From: Bacteroidales bacterium
GTDB taxonomy: Bacteria > Bacteroidota > Bacteroidia > Bacteroidales > WCHB1-69
Length of the DNA: 5,030 nt
Direction of reading: 5' to 3'
NCBI GenBank assembly: GCA_028683685.1
Contig: JAQUHH010000188.1
Coordinates: forward strand, 1-5,030
The notes beneath the pieces were generated by a model. It saw only the letters and a program-made list of their open reading frames with translations, was not told the origin of the DNA and did no database searches. Positions 1 through 5,030 of the stretch are shown piece by piece; within the stretch, counting starts at the first letter, position 1; the number at the start of each line of letters is the position of its first letter. The translations under genes were made by a program, and so were the position numbers.

Positions 1-447
1 GTTTTGGATTATTTAACCAGTCAGCTTGAAGGCAAATCCATTGTTCAGAAAATTATTCACATCGAAAAGTTGGAGAAAAAAGACATACTTGAACTGGAAA
101 ACATTTTATGGAAAGAGTTGGGAACGAAAGAAGATTACGAAAAATACACCAAAAACATCTTTGTGGGTGGCAATGTTGCCGTTTTTATCCGCTCTATCGT
201 AGGCATTGATCGCAAAATTGCCGTTGATAAATTCAGTCAGTTTTTGTCGGACAACACGCTAAATTCTCAACAACAGGAATATCTAAAAACCATTATCAAC
301 TATGTTTGCGAAAATGGCGACATCACACGTGAAGTACTTGCCAACGAAATTCCATTTGATGGCTTCGACTGGCTAAATGTCTTCGGCGACAAGTTTAGCA
401 GCATACCAAAGTTTGTGGATGAGTTACATCTGGCAGTGGTGGTATAG
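1..447 (+). CDS. hsdR: Type I restriction enzyme R subunit, C-terminal fragment (partial at left edge)
   Basis: This is the last 148 codons of a gene that runs in from the left; the frame is open from base 1 and ends at TAG 445-447. HsdR is the motor and nuclease subunit of type I restriction-modification complexes. It translocates DNA with a DEAD/DEAH helicase and cleaves it together with the HsdM and HsdS subunits. The fragment matches my knowledge of the helical C-terminal domain of EcoEI-type R subunits, which docks on the methyltransferase core. The typical pattern is RSIVGIDR (about nt 190-213), followed by a helix, a 'FLSDNTLNSQQ' stretch, then an 'IINYVCENG' segment and a short tail. 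The nuclease and helicase motifs lie outside the window, so intactness cannot be judged. The TTG at position 4 is an internal Leu codon, not a start. GC is about 38% by hand count, slightly above the M23 gene lines I sampled. A related DEAD/DEAH helicase carrying the same domain is the main alternative. Confidence 0.82.
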   Translation, partial: VLDYLTSQLEGKSIVQKIIHIEKLEKKDILELENILWKELGTKEDYEKYTKNIFVGGNVAVFIRSIVGIDRKIAVDKFSQFLSDNTLNSQQQEYLKTIINYVCENGDITREVLANEIPFDGFDWLNVFGDKFSSIPKFVDELHLAVVV

Positions 448-496
448 CAATTAGTATTTGAATAAAAAAAACATGTCGTGCAAGTAGCAAAAGAAA

Positions 497-529
497 AAGC
501 CGTAACTGTTTGATTATCAGTTACGGCTT
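497..529 (-). terminator. Intrinsic terminator of the tRNA-Glu unit, possibly bidirectional
   Basis: The arms 497-508 and 518-529 are perfectly complementary (12 bp, AAGCCGTAACTG paired with CAGTTACGGCTT) around a 9-nt loop. Read on the minus strand, the stem is followed directly by TTTTTCTTTT, the classic Rho-independent layout, 12 nt beyond the 3' end of the nearer tRNA. On the plus strand it lies 49 bp after the hsdR stop but is followed only by AATCTTTTC, so termination of hsdR there is plausible but weaker. Confidence 0.88.
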
Positions 530-540
530 AATCTTTTCAG

Positions 541-612
541 TAGTCCGTAGGGGAATCGAACCCCTGTTGCCAGGATGAAAACCTGGTGTCCTAACCCCTA
601 GACGAACGGACC
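541..612 (-). tRNA. tRNA-Glu (anticodon TTC), copy 1
   Basis: The 72-nt minus-strand sequence folds as a full cloverleaf. The acceptor stem is GGTCCGT with ACGGACT (a G-U pair at 1-72, discriminator A). The D arm contains TAGGGGTTAGGAC. The anticodon stem CCAGG/CCTGG holds the loop TTTTCAT, giving anticodon TTC for glutamate. The T arm is AGGGG-TTCGATT-CCCCT. The 3' CCA is not encoded and would be added after transcription. It is the promoter-distal gene of a two-tRNA unit, 43 bp after the other tRNA-Glu, and leads into the hairpin terminator at 497-529. It differs from its neighbour at only four positions. Confidence 0.97.
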
Positions 613-655
613 ATTTTTCTTATTGTCGTTTGGAATTTTACTTCCGTTATTATTG

Positions 656-727
656 TAGTCGGTAGGGGAATCGAACCCCTGTTACCAGGATGAAAACCTG
701 GCGTCCTAACCCCTAGACGAACCGACC
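656..727 (-). tRNA. tRNA-Glu (anticodon TTC), copy 2
   Basis: This 72-nt minus-strand cloverleaf has acceptor stem GGTCGGT with ACCGACT, discriminator A, anticodon loop TTTTCAT within CCAGG/CCTGG (anticodon TTC), and a T arm identical to copy 1. CCA is not encoded. It is the promoter-proximal gene: its 5' end lies about 17 bp after the TAnnTTTG box at 745-752. The two genes are near-identical paralogues from a tandem duplication and are probably processed from one precursor, since no promoter box is visible in the 43-bp spacer. Confidence 0.97.
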
Positions 728-744
728 ATTTTTTTAGAACCGTG

Positions 745-775
745 CAAAATTACAAAAAAAAATCACTTCTCCAAA
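745..775 (-). promoter_or_regulatory. Bacteroidota-type promoter for the tRNA-Glu pair
   Basis: On the minus strand TTTG (775-772) is followed after 19 nt by TAATTTTG (752-745). This fits the -33/-7 consensus TTTG-N19-21-TAnnTTTG known for the primary sigma factor of Bacteroidota. Transcription would start near 738-741, about 10-15 nt ahead of the first tRNA. The exact box match, the spacing and the distance to a stable-RNA gene make this the best-supported promoter in the window. Confidence 0.8.
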
Positions 776-803
776 TTTTTTGAATCACAAAGATGTGATT
801 TTT
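754..803 (-). terminator. Probable terminator after the unknown minus-strand gene
   Basis: Downstream of the stop codon at 811-813, minus-strand RNA can pair AAAAATCAC (803-795) with GTGATTTTT (766-758) across a 28-nt loop. The second arm runs into nine T residues (762-754). A competing smaller hairpin, 7 bp with a 4-nt loop, sits inside at 783-800; on the plus strand that small hairpin is followed by TTTGCATTTTTT. Either fold could end transcription before the tRNA genes. The long loop and the competing fold keep confidence moderate. Confidence 0.42.
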
Positions 804-810
804 GCATTTT

Positions 811-1509
811 TTATTTGATAATATCTTCATCTGCCTGAAAACGGAAGCCCATTCGTTTGGCAGTTTTTATTGTAGTTGATTGAATTTCAGTTTGTAATAT
901 GTCGAGAACAGAAATCTCTTTGATGTCTTCATAAGAAGGTGTTAATAAGTCAAAATCGATAGAATAATTTATTCCAGCATCTAAAATACTGATTGCGGCA
1001 GTTTCATCAAAGTTGTTTTTGGAAAAATTATTGGCAATCAATCCAATTTCTCGCTTTCCTTCAATTAGAAAGTGTTTGTCAATATTAATATAAATTCGTC
1101 CAATTAGATATCCTGAATCGTTTATTCTATTGTATTTGAAAGAATCAGATAAAAAATTGTATATGTTTATTACTCCACAATAGGATCTGTTTTTGTCTTC
1201 TCTTACGTATGGTAATCTGTTGACTTCGTGGGCTCTGGGAAATTCAAAAACGTTTGAGTGCATCATAAAGAGCAGTACATCGGTCGAAAATTCTAATTTA
1301 AATTCATGTTCAATATCTACTTTAATATCTACTTGAATCAAATCATTTTTGCTGGCATAATGTTCTTCCCAATATCCTTGAAATTGGAGTGCCTGTTTTT
1401 TTAATGTTTCAAATGCTTCAAGAGTATTTTTGTAAATATTCTGTTTTAGATTCCCTTTTTGGATTAGTTTTTTGTAAGTTTCTGAATTATTGTATTTAAT
1501 ATCTTTCAT
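811..1509 (-). CDS. Conserved-looking hypothetical protein, 232 aa, cytoplasmic
   Basis: I do not recognise a named family. The frame runs from ATG at 1509 to TAA at 811-813. The next Met is near residue 82, so this start is well determined. No signal peptide or membrane segment is visible. Residues 10-50 look helical and rich in Lys and Gln. From about 55 the chain alternates charged and hydrophobic residues, as in beta strands (DIKVDIEHEFKLEF). A compact central block at about 107-160 includes RSYCGVINIYNFL and GYLIGRIYINIDKHF. The tail contains KTAKRMGFRFQADED (about 215-229). The regular hydrophobic pattern and charged loops suggest a folded, maintained protein. From memory only, similar proteins of unknown function occur in other Bacteroidota. 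It is divergent from the M23 gene and codirectional with the tRNA unit, with no operon partner. No enzyme motif is evident. Confidence 0.85.
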   Translation of the reverse strand: MKDIKYNNSETYKKLIQKGNLKQNIYKNTLEAFETLKKQALQFQGYWEEHYASKNDLIQVDIKVDIEHEFKLEFSTDVLLFMMHSNVFEFPRAHEVNRLPYVREDKNRSYCGVINIYNFLSDSFKYNRINDSGYLIGRIYINIDKHFLIEGKREIGLIANNFSKNNFDETAAISILDAGINYSIDFDLLTPSYEDIKEISVLDILQTEIQSTTIKTAKRMGFRFQADEDIIK

Positions 1510-1527
1510 GGGATTTTTATTTTTTTA

Positions 1528-1535
1528 CAAAAATA
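1528..1535 (-). promoter_or_regulatory. Possible -7 box for the 232-aa hypothetical gene
   Basis: The minus strand reads TATTTTTG here, an exact TAnnTTTG match, 18 bp ahead of the ATG at 1509. It would give a leader of only about 10-14 nt, similar to the short leader inferred for the gene at 2925. No TTTG or TTG stands at the expected 19-21 nt upstream, and the local sequence is A/T homopolymer-rich, so a chance match is possible. Confidence 0.4.
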
Positions 1536-1774
1536 AAAAAAATCTCAATTGAATTTAATTGATGTTACCATTGGTTTTTCTGATGAGGTATTTGTCTCTA
1601 TGCGAAATGGGGTTCAAAATAGTATAAGTTGCTTAGGATGTGTAAGTTTCATCCATTGTTTTTAAATAGTTAAAGAGCATTATAAATACAAGAAATCTAA
1701 GTATTGAACTTTTTTATCTAAATAAATTAACTTTAATTAATGATGATTTAAATGTATTGTTTCTGATAAAGCCC

Positions 1775-1782
1775 TAAATTTG
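1775..1782 (+). promoter_or_regulatory. Probable -7 box for the M23 peptidase gene
   Basis: TAAATTTG matches TAnnTTTG exactly and lies 54 bp ahead of the ATG at 1837. The nearest -33 candidate is TTG at 1757-1759, only 15 nt away and so shorter than the usual 19-21. Transcription would start near 1787-1790, placing the following inverted repeat at the very 5' end of the message. Confidence 0.5.
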
Positions 1783-1787
1783 TATTT

Positions 1788-1815
1788 AGAATGATTCAAA
1801 CAATCATTCTTTTTT
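1788..1815 (+). promoter_or_regulatory. Hairpin plus T-tract in the leader of the M23 gene
   Basis: AGAATGATT (1788-1796) and AATCATTCT (1802-1810) form a perfect 9-bp stem with the 5-nt loop CAAAC, followed by a T run to 1815. The shape is that of an intrinsic terminator, but it sits just after a TAnnTTTG box and 21 bp before the start codon. It may be an attenuator, a 5'-end stabilising stem, or a 23-bp palindromic operator on the DNA. The stem is AT-rich and would be a weak terminator. Confidence 0.55.
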
Positions 1816-1836
1816 GTCAAGTAGCTTCAGTGGAAA

Positions 1837-2844
1837 ATGGAAAAATATTTTTGTCGCTTTACCTTTTTGATTTTATTGCTTTTTAATTATTCAGTCTATG
1901 CACAAGTAGAACCTGAAAAATTGATAGTAGATGAAGATTCATTATTGCTTTTAGGAAAATCAAATGGGGATACGCTTCAAATTGATGAAATAGAAGATGT
2001 TGTTGAGATTGTTGAAGTTGATTTGAATAATTTGCCATCATCTCAGATATATGATACTTGGAATACGGAACATATACGTGTAAAACGTTTAAATAGTAGT
2101 AATTTTAAAGACACTATTCTTGTTCTGGTTGGGGGAGAACGAAATTTTGTTTTTCCATATAAGGGGAAAATAATCTCTACATTTGGTCCTCGTGGAAAAC
2201 GAAATCATACGGGCGTTGATATTAAGTTGAATCATGGAGATCCTGTGGTTTCTACTTTTGATGGAGTTGTTAGAGTCGCCAGAAACTATAGTGGATATGG
2301 AAAAATGGTTGTAGTACGACATTATAATGGATTGGAAACAGTGTATGCTCATTTGTCCAAAATTAGTGTGAAATTAAATCAAGAAGTGAAAGCGGGAGAT
2401 TTGTTAGGGCTTGGAGGAAGAACAGGCAGAGCCACTACCGAGCATTTGCATTTTGAAACCAGATACAAAGGAGAAGCATTTCATCCTTGTCATATTTTAG
2501 ATTTCGACAATTATGATTTAGTTTCAGATTCTTTGTTTCTTAACAAACAAACCTATAAAATGTCTCGAATTCCTGTAAGAAATCATTCGATTTTGGCGAA
2601 TAGCAGCAATGTTGATGACGATAATCAAGCTGATGAATCGGATGAAATGATGGGAGAAAAACCAGAAACCATTACAAAATCAAATGTGGTTGATTCTAAA
2701 CCTCATTTTCATCTTATCAAATCTGGGGATACTTTATATAAACTTTCACTCAAATATAGAATTTCTGTTAAAAACTTGTGCGAAATAAATAAAATAAAAG
2801 ATACGGATATCCTGAGTATTGGTCAGAAAATTTATTTAAATTAA
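1837..2844 (+). CDS. Secreted M23-family peptidoglycan endopeptidase with C-terminal LysM domain
   Basis: The 335-residue product is predicted to cut peptide cross-links in peptidoglycan in the periplasm. Residues 1-22 form a signal peptide (hydrophobic LILLLF core, likely cleavage after VYA). Residues 23-100 are an acidic linker. The M23 (LytM/gluzincin-like) zinc peptidase domain spans about 103-225 and all key residues are present: zinc ligands H124 and D128 in HTGVD, H205 in HLHFE, and likely catalytic H172 (YAH) and H203. The STFGPRG lead-in is typical of the family. An acidic, Asp/Glu-rich linker covers about 259-280. A LysM glycan-binding domain spans about 290-334 (LIKSGDTLYKLSLKY, then LSIGQKIYL). 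The start fits the signal peptide, and no Shine-Dalgarno is seen, which is normal for the phylum. A single-gene unit behind its own leader is likely. The exact bond cleaved, or a regulatory non-enzymatic role, cannot be read from sequence, though the intact site argues for activity. Confidence 0.94.
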   Translation: MEKYFCRFTFLILLLFNYSVYAQVEPEKLIVDEDSLLLLGKSNGDTLQIDEIEDVVEIVEVDLNNLPSSQIYDTWNTEHIRVKRLNSSNFKDTILVLVGGERNFVFPYKGKIISTFGPRGKRNHTGVDIKLNHGDPVVSTFDGVVRVARNYSGYGKMVVVRHYNGLETVYAHLSKISVKLNQEVKAGDLLGLGGRTGRATTEHLHFETRYKGEAFHPCHILDFDNYDLVSDSLFLNKQTYKMSRIPVRNHSILANSSNVDDDNQADESDEMMGEKPETITKSNVVDSKPHFHLIKSGDTLYKLSLKYRISVKNLCEINKIKDTDILSIGQKIYLN

Positions 2845-2878
2845 AGATGAAAAAATAAAAGATGTCATAGAATTTTGC

Positions 2879-2908
2879 TTGTTTATTCTCCTATAAATTA
2901 TATCTTTG
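2879..2908 (+). promoter_or_regulatory. Promoter for the T9SS-sorted protein gene
   Basis: TTG (2879-2881) is followed after 19 nt by TATCTTTG (2901-2908), an exact TAnnTTTG box with consensus spacing; TTTG at 2874-2877 is an alternative -33 at 23 nt. Transcription would start at about 2913-2915, a leader of roughly ten bases before ATG 2925. The gene therefore need not rely on read-through from the M23 gene. No terminator hairpin is visible in the 80-bp gap. Confidence 0.65.
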
Positions 2909-2924
2909 TAGAAACATTTTAACT

Positions 2925-4799
2925 ATGAAGACATTATTTTTTTCCATTTTGATTGTTTTAAACTTTGCTTTATTTGCTCAATCGTATCAGTCTATGCGAA
3001 TTCCGTCAGCTCGTGTTTTTGACATATCAAGTGTTGAAAATGAGTGGATTGTAACTGTGAAAAATACAGATTCAATTATGGTTGGTAATTCAAAGTATGC
3101 CAGAATGTTTAAAGAAGCTAAAGAACAGCAAGAGATTGTGTTTCCACGAATAAATAGTTTGCCAAACAAAAATTTAATTGAAAAAGCAGAGCAGCCTAAA
3201 GTTCAAATGGGCTTTAGTGGCAACGCATGGGGTGGGGGAACACCAAACGATAATACATTGGCAGTGTCCAATGGTAAAATGCTTTTGTCTGCTGTTAATT
3301 CAAATATTTATATGTTTGATTTAAATCATGAAGAAAAGCCAGATTCTTTGGTCAAAAATGTGAGTTTTAATGCTTTTGCCTCTACTGTTCAGGAGGTTAG
3401 TACGCATCAATACGATCCAAAACTGACCTATGACCCGGATGAAGATAGGTTTATTTTTGTTTTTTTGGCAGGAAGTACCAGTAGTTCTTCTGATATTGTA
3501 TTGTGTTTTTCATCGAGCAACAATCCTTTGGATGATTGGTATATGTATACTTTACCTGGAAATCCCTTGAACGATACTTCTTGGTTTGATTATCCAGCTA
3601 TGAATTTGACTAAAAATGAGCTTTTTTTAACCGGAAATTTGCTCAATGACGATGGTGAATGGCAGGTCTCTTTTAAACAGAGCATTATTTGGCAAATTGA
3701 TAAATTTAATGGTTACAACGGAGAGGAATTGAATGTTCGTTTGTGGCACGACATCGGTTTTGGAGGAGTTCCCAATCGTAATATACATCCAGTGGCGGGC
3801 AGCTATTCTTTGCCCGAAAAAGAGATGTATTTTTTGTCGAATCGTAATTTTGATTTGCAAAATGATACTCTTTTTTTGATGCATATTTCGGGTACACAAT
3901 ATGATCCTGAAACTCAGTTTTCCATCAAAGCGGTTCTTGCCGATCGTGCATATGGAATGCCGCCAGATGCTCGTCAAACCGGAGCTCATCGTCTGGCAAC
4001 AAATGATTCCAGAGTTTTGGGAGCTTTTTTGCAAAATAATAAAATTCAGTTTGTAGGAAATACTATTGATACGTTATATGGTTCTGCTGGTATTTATCAT
4101 GGACTTATTACTGGTTTTGAAACGGAAAATCCTATTTGCAAAGGACATATCATTTCCGATTCTATTGTTGATTTTGGATATCCAAATATTTCTTTTTCAG
4201 GAGAAAAACCAAATGATGATCAGTCGATAATTAGTTTTACTTATTCTGGTCCAGTTCAGGCTTTGTATCCTGGATTTGCAGCTGTTTTTCATGAAGGAAA
4301 TTCAAAATATTCAGATACCGTTGTATTGCGACAGGGTGAAACGTACATTAATGTAATATCGGGAGTCGATCGCTGGGGCGATTATTCGGGTTCTCAAAGA
4401 GTGTATAATGAGCATGGAAAAGTTTGGGTTAGTGGTACTTATTCCGTAAAAATTGGGATTTATCGAACCAATGCAACGTATATTGCCCAATTGAAATCTC
4501 CTTACGAAATGCCCGAAGAGATAGCAAAAGTATATGACAAAAAAGTAATTGTTTATCCAAATCCGACAAGCGATTTAGTGCATTTCGATTTTGAAGCCGA
4601 AGAAACGATGATAGTTGAGTTTGTGTTAAGTGATGTTTCTGGAAAATTGACAGATCGTTTTTATACCACTCGATTGCCCAAAGGTCGCAACTTAATTAGC
4701 TTTTCAACGCAGCATTTAAGCAATGGTCTCTATTTCGTAAAAATGCTAAATTACGATACAAAGAAAATTTTGTATACTGAAAAAGTGATAATTCCGTAA
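2925..4799 (+). CDS. Secreted beta-rich protein with T9SS type A sorting domain
   Basis: The 624-residue product is predicted to cross the inner membrane by Sec and the outer membrane by the type IX system, ending at the cell surface or released. Residues 1-18 are a signal peptide (LFFSILIVLNFALFA). Residues 95-525 form one long beta-rich region of the kind seen in propeller-like exported proteins. It includes GGGTPNDNTLAVS (103-115), YDPKLTYDPDEDRFIFVF (163-180), SWFDYPAMNLTKNELFLTGN (219-238) and DRWGDYSG (482-489). The RWGDYS block is a recurrent signature in such proteins, but I know of no assigned reaction and see no catalytic motif. The C-terminal 80-85 residues are a type A sorting domain: VYPNPTSD (543-550), then DVSGK (570-574) and the closing SNGLYFVKM (599-607). 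This tail would be removed on export. The function of the main domain is unknown; adhesion or polymer binding is possible but unsupported. The gene has its own promoter. Confidence 0.93.
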   Translation: MKTLFFSILIVLNFALFAQSYQSMRIPSARVFDISSVENEWIVTVKNTDSIMVGNSKYARMFKEAKEQQEIVFPRINSLPNKNLIEKAEQPKVQMGFSGNAWGGGTPNDNTLAVSNGKMLLSAVNSNIYMFDLNHEEKPDSLVKNVSFNAFASTVQEVSTHQYDPKLTYDPDEDRFIFVFLAGSTSSSSDIVLCFSSSNNPLDDWYMYTLPGNPLNDTSWFDYPAMNLTKNELFLTGNLLNDDGEWQVSFKQSIIWQIDKFNGYNGEELNVRLWHDIGFGGVPNRNIHPVAGSYSLPEKEMYFLSNRNFDLQNDTLFLMHISGTQYDPETQFSIKAVLADRAYGMPPDARQTGAHRLATNDSRVLGAFLQNNKIQFVGNTIDTLYGSAGIYHGLITGFETENPICKGHIISDSIVDFGYPNISFSGEKPNDDQSIISFTYSGPVQALYPGFAAVFHEGNSKYSDTVVLRQGETYINVISGVDRWGDYSGSQRVYNEHGKVWVSGTYSVKIGIYRTNATYIAQLKSPYEMPEEIAKVYDKKVIVYPNPTSDLVHFDFEAEETMIVEFVLSDVSGKLTDRFYTTRLPKGRNLISFSTQHLSNGLYFVKMLNYDTKKILYTEKVIIP

Positions 4800-4829
4800 T
4801 TTTTTTTGATTCTATCTATGGCAGTCTGA
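4800..4829 (+). repeat. 30-bp direct repeat, copy A
   Basis: A T8 tract followed by GATTCTATCTATGGCAGTC and TGA begins directly after the stop codon of the T9SS gene. It matches 29 of 30 bases with 5001-5030, an offset of 201 bp; the single difference is C at 4816 versus T at 5017. Similarity stops soon afterwards on the right as far as the window allows comparison. Confidence 0.9.
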
Positions 4830-4871
4830 TTTATTTGCTTGCCAAGAAAGATGATACATTGAGATTTAGTG

Positions 4872-4898
4872 GCTTTAGCCCCATAATGGTGCTAAAGC
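4872..4898. repeat. REP-like hairpin 1
   Basis: GCTTTAGC (4872-4879) and GCTAAAGC (4891-4898) are perfectly complementary. Inside, after a single mismatch, CCA (4881-4883) pairs with TGG (4887-4889) around a TAA loop; outside, GT/AC can pair if G4871 bulges out. No T-tract follows on the plus strand. On the minus strand the hairpin is preceded, not followed, by T residues, so it is not an intrinsic terminator. Imperfect hairpins with GGCTTTAGCC-like cores resemble dispersed REP-type palindromes; membership in a repeat family is inferred. Confidence 0.6.
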
Positions 4899-4917
4899 AC
4901 AAAAAAATGTAAATATA

Positions 4918-4953
4918 ATCTATTTCAGTTGGCTGAAGCCAACTGAAATAGAT
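4918..4953. repeat. REP-like hairpin 2, 16-bp perfect stem
   Basis: The arms 4918-4933 and 4938-4953 are perfectly complementary over 16 bp with a TGAA loop; the core reads TTGGCTGAAGCCAA. It is the strongest hairpin in the window. Neither flank has a T-tract, so it does not look like a standard intrinsic terminator, although it could protect the 3' end of the T9SS message. Together with hairpin 1, about 20 bp away and sharing a GGCT..AGCC core, it resembles a paired REP (BIME-like) element. Confidence 0.75.
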
Positions 4954-5000
4954 AGACTATTTATTGCATTTGTAAATAGCTTATTATTTGATGATTAGAT

Positions 5001-5030
5001 TTTTTTTTGATTCTATTTATGGCAGTCTGA
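5001..5030 (+). repeat. 30-bp direct repeat, copy B (may run past the right edge)
   Basis: This is the second copy of the T8-GATTCTAT.. sequence, identical to 4800-4829 except T at 5017. It ends exactly at the window edge, so its true length is unknown. The 171 bp between the copies contain both large hairpins, a weaker 7-bp one (4957-4963 with 4973-4979), and no reading frame of note. Confidence 0.9.

Larger units (their letters stand above)
1510..1836. other. Divergent intergenic region, 327 bp, no gene found
   Basis: This strongly AT-rich stretch separates the minus-strand hypothetical gene from the plus-strand M23 gene. At its left end are the TATTTTTG box (1528-1535) and a small dyad TCAATT-N6-AATTGA (1545-1562). 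At its right end are the TAAATTTG box and the leader hairpin of the M23 gene. The middle, about 1565-1770, shows no tRNA, no convincing reading frame and no strong hairpin. Only very short open frames occur there, none with a recognisable product. Confidence 0.7.

Noticed and set aside
1545..1562. Dyad TCAATT-N6-AATTGA as an operator for the hypothetical gene
   Set aside because: Six-base AT-rich arms are common by chance here and nothing else supports a binding site.
1545..1650. Short open frames in the divergent region, one reading DVTIGFSDEVFVSMRNGVQN and another giving a 14-residue peptide from ATG at about 1584
   Set aside because: They are too short, have no plausible start context or recognisable family, and lie in AT-rich DNA where such frames arise by chance.
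2089..2352. Minus-strand open frame of 87 codons inside the M23 gene
   Set aside because: It is antisense to the conserved zinc peptidase domain; the composition is low-complexity (Ser, Asn, Ile rich) and there is no promoter.
3627..4034. Minus-strand open frames of 135 and 63 codons inside the T9SS protein gene
   Set aside because: Both are antisense shadows of a clear secreted-protein gene and show no domain pattern.
4957..4979. Third hairpin, CTATTTA with TAAATAG around a 9-nt loop
   Set aside because: It has only seven AT-rich pairs, and such stems are expected by chance in this composition; it is noted only as part of the right-end region.
4800..5030. CRISPR array at the right end
   Set aside because: There are only two copies, spaced 171 bp apart, with hairpins between them and no cas genes; repeat and spacer sizes do not fit.

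Overview
The window reads as ordinary chromosome of a member of the Bacteroidota. The evidence is an AT-rich sequence, a predicted secreted protein ending in a type IX secretion (T9SS) type A sorting domain, several promoter boxes of the form TAnnTTTG, and no Shine-Dalgarno sequences ahead of the start codons. I cannot place it to genus.

Layout, left to right. (1) Positions 1-447 (+) hold the 3' end of a type I restriction enzyme R subunit (hsdR), cut by the left window edge. (2) Positions 497-775 (-) hold a compact tRNA unit: a TTTG-N19-TAnnTTTG promoter, two tRNA-Glu(TTC) genes 43 bp apart, and a strong intrinsic terminator that lies between the convergent tRNA and hsdR units. (3) Positions 811-1509 (-) encode a cytoplasmic protein of 232 residues with unknown function, probably ended by a hairpin and T-tract that overlaps the tRNA promoter. 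(4) Positions 1510-1836 are a gene-free divergent promoter region. Its right end carries a TAnnTTTG box followed at once by a perfect 9-bp hairpin and T6 tract in the leader of the next gene. (5) Positions 1837-2844 (+) encode a secreted M23-family peptidoglycan endopeptidase with a C-terminal LysM domain and an intact catalytic site. (6) Positions 2925-4799 (+) encode a secreted 624-residue protein of the 'RWGDYS' beta-rich type with a T9SS sorting tail, behind its own promoter. (7) Positions 4800-5030 are non-coding. A 30-bp sequence occurs twice (29/30 identical, 201 bp apart), and two hairpins of REP-like appearance lie between the copies.

Functionally, the two rightmost genes are both cell-envelope or exported products, but separate promoters are visible and nothing shows that they act together. 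The tRNA unit and the unknown gene share a strand but appear separately transcribed. I did not find a new defence system or other novel multi-gene system. The most worthwhile leads are the right-end repeat structure, the leader hairpin of the M23 gene, and the question of whether hsdR belongs to an island ending at the tRNA-Glu genes.
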